Of a DNA stretch of 64,000 nucleotides, positions 55,450 to 64,000 are shown piece after piece. Source of the stretch: Cerrena zonata (Eukaryota; Basidiomycota; Agaricomycetes; Polyporales; Cerrenaceae); contig JASBNA010000097.1 of the NCBI GenBank assembly GCA_038087015.1, positions 1 through 64,000 of the forward strand. The letters are read 5' to 3'. Within the stretch, counting starts at the first letter, position 1. Every line of letters starts with the position of its first letter. A program made the translations under genes and the position numbers. The notes beneath the pieces were generated by a model. That model did no database searches. It was given only the letters and a program-made list of their open reading frames with translations, and was not told the origin of the DNA.

Positions 55450-58040
55450 TTTTTACAAAATGTTCCTACAACTGTCTGGACCTGATTTGCAAAACACCGC
55501 ACAACTTGTGTGGAGCTTTTTGCAAAACAAAGCAGAGTGACAGGGAGGGTATGAACTGGTATACAAACTGGTTATAGGGTATCCCAATAGGGTAATACCA
55601 GCTTATTTAGGGCACTAAAAATGGTAATTGGTGAATATTGCTGTAATTGTGGATACTTATATCAGCACCCCCTATTGCCTATTTGGGAAAGTAGTTTGGG
55701 ATAGGGTGGGGGATAGTGCAGGGGCCTATACCAAGCATTAGAGCATGTACCAGGGAGTAAAAGAACCGCATTTTCACGCTGAATCCATATCTGAAACCCC
55801 CATGTGATTTGGTGAAGAACTGGGGGAGCTATGATAAAAATAGTAGGTATAAATCGATAAAATAGGGGATCTAATTGGAATTGGATGGGAAGGAGAGGTT
55901 AGAATATTGGGCGGAGGTAGTATATTCCTCTAATATGTTGGGAAAGGGTGTGTACAAGATCCCAGGTCGATTAGATAAGAATTGCATGTTCCATACTAGG
56001 ATATGCCCCAGAAAAGCGAAAATGGGGGGTTTCCCAGGGTATTCTGTGGGGAACCAACCATTCCCTTGACTATCAATGATAATCAGTTCAAGATATAGTA
56101 TGGGGAAGCTCGTATTCCAGTTTTCTAGGCATAAGCACAAGGTATAGATATGTTATGGTCGAAATATTCTATTTAGGTACCAGGAGGAGAACATCTATTG
56201 TATCTTCTGTTCTAATGGATGGAATATTTTGCTCTGCTGATAGTATACTGAAGTATACTATCTGAAATGATACCCAATCCCACTTTATGATGGAGTTAAT
56301 ACTGAGTGATAGGAGGAGGGATGGGATGGGCCAGTGATAGGATGTGTTAGAGCATGTCTTTATGCATCATAATTGCTGCTAGACGTGTCAAATATATAGC
56401 TGAGAATGTGTATCAGGTGGCTTGATTATTGCATGCGAAATGGTAAGGGGGGAGCAAAGATACCCTGGGGGAGGGGGTGTGAGAGCACATATTTATATCT
56501 CACCAACCCCTACACCAAATGGGCTGTTCTTCTGGATATCAGGGATGATACTATATAGCACATTATATATAGGTTTTCAAGATCACAAGTATCCTGCTAC
56601 CCCTCCAAATCACCCCCCAAGATAACCCTAAGGTTGACTTCATACCCAAAGATACCCCCTTACAGACATATACACTTACATTGGCAAGGTATGGAGGGTA
56701 CCTATATGGGGTTTTTGGGTATCTCCTACAATCCTATCTAACTGCCCTGACAATAGGAGGTAGTTTATTTTTTACCCTAGTACATACTACTGAATCTCAG
56801 TTTCACTCATTTCTCTAAGTACTCCTTTCCCCATACCATTAGTCATGACCACAATACCTCCATGGTGGCTGGGGGATCCTATGGGAGCTACTTTCCCTCA
56901 CCCATACTATCTTCCCTCATGTTATTTGGATGAGTGGTTAGTCCTGTAGGTCCCTAAAGAGGTGTTTTGGGGGGTATATCTGAGTCAGGAGGAGCAGGAG
57001 GATGGGTCGCATTTTGGAGGCTCACATATCCATCAATCAGAAATCCAAGAGAGTAAATTGGGGTACCAGTGGAGGGCAATATGTACGAAAAGACCACTTG
57101 TTAAAAGAGGAAGTGCAGCCCTAGCAATTGTAGCCACAAAACAGGGGCTTTTTGCCCCACTGCCTAGGATATAGTATCTATAGATAGTCAACCACTAGTA
57201 TTGGAGGCCTGCTACTCTACATACATCTTTATATATATAATAACTATATTTCTACTGCTCAGAATGTCCCTAGAGATATCCCTTCTAAAGTTATTTGAGT
57301 ATATGTGTGGGAAATACCCTATTGTTGCATTTCTGGCCATGTAACTGAAGTACTGTTGTGTAGAGTGGCTCTCTTGGCCTGTGGATTGGAATATACCTTT
57401 CTCCATACTTTATCTAGACTTCACTATCATGAATAGGCTATAGGATAACCGGTTCCCCATAGAATACCCTGGGAAACCCCCCATTTTCGCTTTTCTGGGG
57501 CATATCCTAGTATGGAACATGCAATTCTTATCTAATCGACCTGGGATCTTGTACACACCCTTTCCCAACATATTAGAGGAATATACTACCTCCGCCCAAT
57601 ATTCTAACCTCTCCTTCCCATCCAATTCCAATTAGATCCCCTATTTTATCGATTTATACCTACTATTTTTATCATAGCTCCCCCAGTTCTTCACCAAATC
57701 ACATGGGGGTTTCAGATATGGATTCAGCGTGAAAATGCGGTTCTTTTACTCCCTGGTACATGCTCTAATGCTTGGTATAGGCCCCTGCACTATCCCCCAC
57801 CCTATCCCAAACTACTTTCCCAAATAGGCAATAGGGGGTGCTGACATAAGTATCCACAATTACAGCAATATTCACCAATTACCATTTTTAGTGCCCTAAA
57901 TAAGTCAGTGTATCACCACCTACCCTATTGGGAAACATCACAAAATAGTCACAAATAGGTCACAAGTGACTAGAATGTTTTGCAAAAAGCTGGCATTTTG
58001 CAAATCAGGTCCGGACAGTTGCAGGAGTGTTTTGTAAAAA
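55450..58040. mobile_element. 2.6-kb fold-back element inside KDZ gene 2
   Basis: The left arm, 55450 to about 56062, is the reverse complement of about 57447-58040. The inner 450 bp of each arm is near-identical (about 98% by eye), while the outer 150 bp is more diverged and rich in TTTTGCAAAA-like motifs. The middle (56063-57446) is unrelated single-copy sequence with G-runs and no credible gene. KDZ coding sequence resumes shortly after 58040. No clear target duplication. The stretch ATAGCTCCCCCAGTTCTTCA (57675) resembles one in the fold-back family at 4135. Confidence 0.85.
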
Positions 58041-58331
58041 GTTAACAGCACAGGCTGATTTGTATGGGATGTATAGATACCAGGCCCTCATCCTCCCTAG
58101 ACATGGCACTCTTTAATGCAAGTGGTAATGAGGGTGTCGCGGCAAGGATGAAGACGGGAGATGAGGGGTCAGATGCAGAGGAAGATGATATCAAGCATGA
58201 CAACGACTTTCAGGGGGAAGTGGATGAGATGGAGAACTTTCTTGATACAATATCTTTACAATCTTAGTAGTTGTATGCCCTCATATAAATTCACTAGTAT
58301 ATAATCCTGTAGCTTAGTATATTCCAGTTAC

Positions 58332-59020
58332 TGCATATTAATGCCACAGTGTGTGACCGGCTTGCACATGTGCATGATGCATGACTGGTCCAACAGCCTG
58401 CTACCAAACTACAGGTGCTTCAGATACGACGTGCCATGTGATAACAATGATCTCATTACAAAGTTCCTATAGCCCTTACTTGTAGTGACTATTCAACAGA
58501 TTCTATACAACTTTGTTACTTATATTAATATAATAAATGATCAATTATGATAGTAACCGCTACTTATATTGCATTCGAGAGTGCATATACATACTCTACT
58601 AATCTATAGCTTTCTATTGATACTCCTATCATATTGATCGGCGAAGAATTGAGTGAGATACATACTGTAGGTGGGCATAGAGGGCAGAGGGGGCATGGGA
58701 CTATGGGAAGCGCCAGCGGGGAGGGGTGGGGAAGGTGAGGAAGGGCAAAGGGCACATGATGGGAGGGAAGGTATGACACGTGGGTACCAGAGAACACATG
58801 GGAACAAGCAGATCGTGAGATCCAGGTTGCCAGGAGTCTGGACTTCCAAGAGCCAGGAAGGCCCTAATAGAGGCTGGAGAAATAATGTCTCAAAGGGAAA
58901 TAAGTTGAACAATCTTGAAGGAAATATTGGAACGAGAGCAATAAGTGGGCTTCAGAGCTAATTAGCTAAGGTGAAAAGTTTGTACCAATATCTAATTAGT
59001 TAGGTCGGGTATGAGGTCCC
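58332..59020 (-). repeat. 689-bp dispersed repeat, inverted partner of 42396-43084
   Basis: Full-length inverted partner of 42396-43084. It sits directly between the end of KDZ gene 2 and the start of the zinc-finger gene, and supplies the first ATG of the latter's ORF (59011). Confidence 0.85.
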
Positions 59021-61690
59021 GGTGCTTGCCCAATGACTCTGATAATCTCAGCCCTAATCAATCATTTCTACCTAATTCACAAACCTATTCGCCTTTCTTA
59101 TTTCCCCCCTATATCAACAATAATTTCCCTAATACAGAACCAAACTATGAGCAGCTTGAGACAACACTATCGGCAGACCACCAAAAACAAGTACTATGCC
59201 CTCATTGCGGAAAGTGAGTGGGACTTGGGTTTCAGAAGTCTTACTACAACCTTGAAAAACACATGCAGAGTTTCCAATGCTTGTACAACACTCGAACTGG
59301 TGAGTCAATATGATGTATTACTATCTTTGTTTGATCTAAGCATGATTGGCACCCCACATATACTGCCTCTGCCTGTTCCTTGTCCTCGTGCTCTCTTACA
59401 ATGGGACTTTGAATCATTCTATCTCACATATTCATTTGGAATCCACAATCTTGGGTCCTCTTATCAACTGGGATACCGCCTTCACCATTTCGATACCTCC
59501 GGTGCTGCATACATTGTGGCTAACAAGTGTACTCAGATCGCCTCTTTGACAACACCTCTCATTCTTCCTTGCTCACATTGTACATCGCTCCATGTCAATG
59601 TTGATGCTGTTCATGCAAAACAACCACCCAGCTCAGGAACCTCATACAATACACACAGTGTGAAGCAACTAATTGATGCAGGGAAGTCTTTTGAGGAGGG
59701 ACAAAGTGATGCTCGATTGGAGGTGTGTAAATTATTGTCCATTTATTCTGACATTATTCTTTGAGATGCTCAACTAGTGTCATAACCTGAGTTCCATGAA
59801 GGGAGACTTCACCATCTACCAGGACCTCCTTAGGCTCATAGGGAAGACACCGATACCCGGACTGCATCATATCATATCTACCGCCCTTCATCAGAACTGT
59901 AGTATCCACACTATCAATGATTGAGCAAATAAGGCAGTCACCGGCGAGCCTGCTAACTATACCTCTGGCAACTGTGATCTTGCTATGCTCGTGTACGAGC
60001 TCAGAGGTGGAGCTGCTGCCCATGTGCTTCATGAAGCACACATGGCATTTCCCTCTTATAACACTGTTCAAGATCATCATCAACAAGTCACCATTCTTCC
60101 TTGCACTGGTGAATCTGATACGGAAATCTTTGAGGCTAACTATAGTGGCACGGTGTCTCATCAAGTCCTTAATGCAGTCTTGTTTGATGAAATATCCATG
60201 GAAGAGAAACTGATCTACTTCGAAAATTCTGATAAAGTTGGGGGCCTTTGTTGAGATCATATCTCAAATCTTGAGTCTTCATGTATTAGGGATGACCTTT
60301 CTGTGAGCTTGGAAATTGGTAAAGCCCTCTGTGAAGGTTGTGTCCACCTGGCAAAGGAAGTAACAGTCAGGGCCATTTCCTCTCATGCTTGCGATGGGTA
60401 CGATGCCAGACCTGTTTTCATCAGTGGTACATGCAAGAAGTCTGACTGGAGGGGACTAGTATGGGAGATGTTACTACTTCTTGTTGCCTATAAATATTCT
60501 CCGTATGGTGAGGGATAGAATGAGCCTCTTGGAGAAGTAGCATCAGATGGAGATCCATGTCATCAGAAGGCCTTCTATTTCCTATTCATGCACTTTGAGC
60601 TGGGACAGTCCGACCCTCTTTATCCATATCTAAAGCTCTTGCATGGTCTGAACCTCTTCATGGGAGTCTGGTACATTACAATGGATTTTGATTTCAAACA
60701 TTGTTTTAAACATATGTGCTTGTCATTTTCTCGTTCAAAGGTGTATACTAAATAAGCATATAGGAATCTGTTCTCTTCTTTGTTCTAATAAAGGAATGTT
60801 GGTTAATGACACTGTTATCAACAAGCTTTTGTTATCAGACTGGCTTGAATGTCTGACTGACTATGACTGGTCAGAGATGTCCATTTCTATGTTGCTCAAT
60901 CTATCTGACTCCCAAGATGTCCCTCATGCAGTCCAGCTCATCTGCATTATCATAGAACTTTGCCATCTTAACAACTCTACTTTCTCACCCCAAGAACAAA
61001 GTACATTTGCTGCTTTATGTCTTCTAGGTGATATCTTTGAAGCATTGATGTTACCATATATCACTCCGACTATGACATTATCCCAACAAATCACTTCACT
61101 TATATCCTTTTCTCATTTAGTGTGTGCACTATTCCTTGAGAACAGTATATCATTTATGTCAAACCAACTCTATGGGGATCTCCAGGCCATGACCAAGAAT
61201 GCTATCTTCCATGTTGCAAAGACACAAGTCCTCAATCCTAAACTTGAGGTCTTCTTTGCTTTATTTGGAGATGACATGCTCAAAACTCTATTTGGTCGCA
61301 TACGGATGATTGGCAGCCATACCCCCAATTGTAACATTCAGGTCTTAGGCCACAGACTGAGCTCTGCACGTAATCTTCAAAACATCTTCTACCATCATCC
61401 AGAATGGGAGAAGAAACCACAGCGATTGCAGATAACACGTAGCCGTGATGTCGATCATTTAAGCCCACATTCATAGAAGGGAGATGTTGTCGCTGAGAAT
61501 TGTGACTTAGTCAAATGCTGGGATGACATGGTCTCAAGTGTCTCATTAACACTACGGAAGCATTTGATCATGATAAACTTCTCCACATTGTTTTCAAAAC
61601 CTGATACTGATCTCATGCGTCCTCATGGTGGGAACCAATACCCAGGAATTTCTGGTGAAGCAGATCGATCGATGCCAAACCTTGATATCT
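59021..61690 (+). pseudogene. Large zinc-finger-bearing gene of a repeated basidiomycete family, function unknown
   Basis: N-terminal part with CPHCGK, then TGA (59215-59217), then FQKSYYNLEKHMQSFQC in the same frame: a C2HC-type zinc finger broken by one stop. Then LPLPVPCPRALLQWDFES (59370), VKQLIDAGKSFEEGQSDA, a stretch in which stops and frameshifts separate HACDGYDARPVFISGTCKKSDW (60390), DFDFKHCFKHMC (60684), NDTVINKLLLSDWLECL, a long well-kept frame with FMSNQLYGDLQAMTKNAIF (61158), FALFGDDMLKTLFGRIRMIG (61257) and RSRDVDHLSPHS, and a tail DLMRPHGGNQYPGISGEADRS (61614). I recall close relatives in many copies in agaricomycetes and suspect a transposase-like role, but cannot name a family. 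The 5' end is replaced by the repeat at 58332. Confidence 0.65.
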
Positions 61691-61983
61691 CTGATATGTG
61701 AGGCACAGTAAGTGTATGTTCTTCCCTCTAACTTATATCAAGACTTACTCTTTCTGATAGTGGAGTTAAACTTATGTATCTTCCACCTTACTCTCCAGAT
61801 CTCAATCCAATTGAAGAGTTCTTTTCATGGATGAAAACATCTATTCGTAGGAAGGGTGAAGAGTTCAGAGATATTATTGAGAATAGGCATAGTGGAGAGA
61901 CTGTAGTATTTCTATATGGAATACTAGATTTATTAGATGTCTCCAACTGCAAAGGCTGGTTCCATCATTCAAACTATATCTAG
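61684..61983 (+). pseudogene. 3' end of a second DD34E transposase, facing an accessory gene
   Basis: Exon 61774-61983 encodes YLPPYSPDLNPIEEFFSWMK (catalytic Glu in PIEE) and ends GWFHHSNYI, clearly related to the end of the transposase at 21427. An intron (about 61711-61760, GTAAGT to CTGATAG) precedes it in the same phase and position as the last intron of the first transposase. The exon before it (LISLICEAH) starts right where the zinc-finger gene stops, so the rest of the transposase was lost when that gene was inserted or joined. Its stop is adjacent to the stop of the accessory gene on the other strand. Confidence 0.85.
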
Positions 61984-63703
61984 TTATTAGAAGCCTGCTT
62001 CTTTCCTTTCTGTATCTTTTTGATCTCCCGTTTAACCCTCTCAACAACAAATTGTGCATTGCCCTCTGACTGCCCATAGTCCTTGATGTATTTCTCCTTT
62101 GTAAACTCTTGCAGTTCATTGATATTAAAAAGGTCTTCTTCAACCAATGCCTCACCTAAGGCCTTGAGAGCTTGTGCACAGCGGGGGTTTGTTTCACCAA
62201 GTGCACTCATAAAACTGTCAGTTTCAGGATAAGAACTGAAACCTAGGTCTGAAGAGGCAGGTGAGCTTGGGGCATGAGCTTTGGAGTGCACAGGAGTAGT
62301 AGGAGCAGAGGTTGGGGCTGTAGAAAAGGATGTCATATGATTGTTGCCAAACATCTGACCAACTTGAGCACCAAGAAAAAGGTCAGTTCCAGATGGCATA
62401 CTAGCTGGAACTGATGCAGCTGGGGTAGCTGGAGTAGCCTGAATAGATGCACCAGATGTAGGGGTATGGAAGAGAGGGAAAAGAGCAGTCTAGGGAGGAT
62501 GTTTCATTGTAACCCCTGGGACACCAGAAACCTGGCAATAATATAATCAGCTAAGTTATACAAAGACACAGATAAGAAAACAATACTACTGCAGCAGCCT
62601 AGGCTTTGATTTGACCAAATGTAACTTGGACATGGTCACCTGAGTGACTGATCCTGCAAGGAATGGGACCACATCGCTGGCATTTGGATAACTGGGTAGT
62701 TAGTTGAGCAGCAATCTTCATCTCCTGATCCATTACAGTTACCCCATCCTCATCACCATCATCTTCTGACTTATCAAGGTCAATAAGCTTAGGCTTTTCC
62801 TTGACCCTGTTGCTAGCTATAGTATTGCTGCTAGACTTACTCTTCTTATTCTTTAAACTGTGCATATACTAATTATCCAGTTAGTATAAACTATTCAATA
62901 TGACCAATCTATCAAATTACTCACATTTACAGGAACAAGGATTGTGACAGGAACACTGTCTTTCTTCTTCTTCTCAGTCTTAGTCACATCTTCAATGCGG
63001 CCCTGCCAGTCATCATCAGTTGCAAATGACATGGCTGGCACTGACTTGGATGATGCATTACCAAGTTTATAGGTAAGGTCAGGCTGGAGCCTATAACCAG
63101 TGCAACCAATGATCTCCCGAATACTAGCCAGAACCTCCACAAAGGGAGTATCCAGCTTAGCAGTATGACGCTGATTGGCACCATCAATACAAGGGACAAT
63201 AAAGACAATTTCTATAGTAGAAGTTAGATATAAAAAGACATCACAATTTAGACAATATACTGCCTTCAGTCTCACTGACTGTCTTTGCCTTCTTGGCAAG
63301 GGGAAGCTTAATAGAAAGCTTATGAGCTCGCTTAGGTGTAGCAATACTGGCAACACCAGTAACACCAGCTTCAAGCTCAAGGTCAGTCTGAGTATCTGAC
63401 AGACTGCCAAGGCCTAGAGAGTCAGTCTAGCAATGATGTCAATAACTAAATATAACTATTAGATAAGAGCTGATCTCATCAGGATGATCATCATCCTCTG
63501 CATTATCTGCATCTATCACTGACATCTGCTGGACATTGGTCTGATCAGAAGATCCAGCAGAATTAGGGTTCAGATCTGCCAGCAAAACCAGACAAATCAG
63601 TCAAAAACTGCCTAGTATGGGATATAACAGAACCAGATACTTACCTTCATTCCTCTTGGTGAGCTTAGCCTTCTTCTTAGCAGATTTACTACGATTGTCA
63701 CCC
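61984..63703 (-). pseudogene. Second copy of the Tc1/mariner accessory gene (divergent)
   Basis: Starts MGDNRSKSAKKKAKLTKRNE (63703), then an acidic exon, a basic exon TPKRAHKLSIKLPLAKKAKT (63300), the PB1/ubiquitin-like part IVFIVPCIDGANQRHTAKL, VEVLASIREIIG, LTYKLG, DDDWQGRIEDV, VPVTILVPV (63210-62930), a basic Ser/Lys exon (62865), a Cys/His cluster LSKCQRCGPIPCRISHSGDHVQVTFGQIKA (62690-62602), a Ser/Pro/Thr-rich region and a helical C-terminus FTKEKYIKDYGQSEGNAQFV. Domain order matches 19454-21381. TAG codons after QIKA and in PP-stop-TALF could come from TGG and CAG by one transition. Function unknown. Confidence 0.65.
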
Positions 63704-64000
63704 ATTGTGTACAGTGGATATGATGGGAGAGGACAAGAATGGTAAAAGGAGGGAGAGATGGAATTCGGTCAATGTTGGATAATCTTCAATAGATTATTGA
63801 TTGTTTTTTGGTACAGGCGGGTAGATATAGTATCAGAGGTGGTCATCCTAGAATAGCAAGGCAAACGGATCAGAAATGAAAGAGCTGTAGTGGTCCTAAG
63901 GGAAGGAGGAGTGCAGACAGGTTTAGTGATCAACCTTCACAAAACACAACGCTCTGGGTATCTGCAGGTAGCCCTAAGTGACACAATTTCAAATATATCT
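63704..64000. other. 5' flank of the accessory gene
   Basis: No coding frame is seen. If the second two-gene element is complete on this side, its terminal inverted repeat would lie here or just beyond the window. I see no match to the 19042 TIR. Confidence 0.4.

Larger units (their letters stand above)
51509..58267 (+). pseudogene. KDZ-family transposase gene 2, split by two insertions
   Basis: Starts MPKDLTRRSRAGEV at 51509 and is interrupted by element B at 51629-52343. It then reads KARAEEAAKAKKQL, EWGTLIAPLADTFITWK (52735), a cysteine cluster NSCPACCYE (53360), EDSDYFLPREYVDKYANEV, CSICRHGLWIADM, then the DDE-type core MDIACGFSKTAGNSSLA (54004), FHGYSYNYQCQLKNHP, RLKDFETMEHIFSLSN (54165) and IDIYFHQWDDDKYANLG. 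The C-terminal half has VVQRLFELHKMNLSGTG, a conserved helical segment (RLRHYLARAREEILRCNIEM) and, beyond the fold-back, an acidic tail DEMENFLDTISLQS (58267). Key acidic residues remain. A few in-frame stops are present. KDZ transposases move large fungal DNA transposons. Confidence 0.85.

Noticed and set aside
55875..57631. Matching 64- and 73-aa ORFs (MELDGKERLEYW) in both fold-back arms
   Set aside because: Arms are near-identical DNA; the frame ends at the arm border and has no independent support.
1..64000. CRISPR arrays, bacterial operons, riboswitches
   Set aside because: No regularly spaced short repeats; intron structure and element content are eukaryotic.

Overview
The window reads as a transposon-dense, gene-poor stretch of a basidiomycete genome, most likely Agaricomycetes and possibly one of the repeat-rich ectomycorrhizal or wood-associated lineages. 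The basis is inference: short (about 45-60 nt) GT-AG introns, Copia, Helitron, Tc1/mariner and KDZ (Kyakuja-Dileera-Zisupton) elements together, and TTAGGG telomere-type repeats. I see no rRNA gene, no intact tRNA gene, no CRISPR array and no convincing housekeeping gene. Nearly every readable coding region belongs to a mobile element or to a multi-copy family of unknown function.

Layout. 1-13.1 kb is AT-rich and almost devoid of CpG. It carries fold-back and hairpin elements and one CpG-retaining solo LTR (6661-7607). 13.1-18.7 kb is a complete but dead Copia element on the minus strand (298-bp LTRs, 5-bp target duplication, half-tRNA type primer site), with a 715-bp CACTGG-ended element inserted in its RNase H. 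19.0-23.0 kb is a complete two-gene Tc1/mariner-like transposon: TA target duplication, long TIRs, an apparently intact five-exon DD34E transposase and a convergent accessory gene. 23.1-27.0 kb is a decayed KDZ transposase gene split by a 488-bp CACTGG element. 27.1-31.3 kb is a second Copia family with an inverted LTR at its 3' end, abutting a broken Helitron (31.3-36.0 kb). 36-43 kb is AT-rich with a small coiled-coil gene relic, a second inverted-LTR Copia copy joined to a Helitron scrap, and dispersed repeats. 43.4-51.3 kb holds three or four intron-rich minus-strand genes of unknown function plus a second 488-bp CACTGG element. 51.5-58.3 kb is a second KDZ gene, better preserved, split by a 715-bp CACTGG element and a 2.6-kb fold-back. 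59.0-61.7 kb is a large zinc-finger-bearing gene of unknown function. 61.7-63.7 kb is a divergent relative of the two-gene Tc1/mariner module: the same accessory gene facing a transposase tail.

How the parts relate. The strongest signal is that the accessory gene and the DD34E transposase occur twice, in the same convergent arrangement and with the same intron position just before the last transposase exon. The accessory protein has a PB1/ubiquitin-like stretch followed by a Cys/His cluster, so this looks like a real two-gene transposon family. The second is the two Copia copies whose 3' LTR is inverted and joined precisely, through its U5 terminus, to two different internal sites. Decay throughout is by C-to-T and G-to-A changes, mostly at CpG: the two LTRs of the first Copia differ by about 13 changes, all transitions. 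Limits: introns were placed by eye, identities are visual estimates, and no database search was possible.
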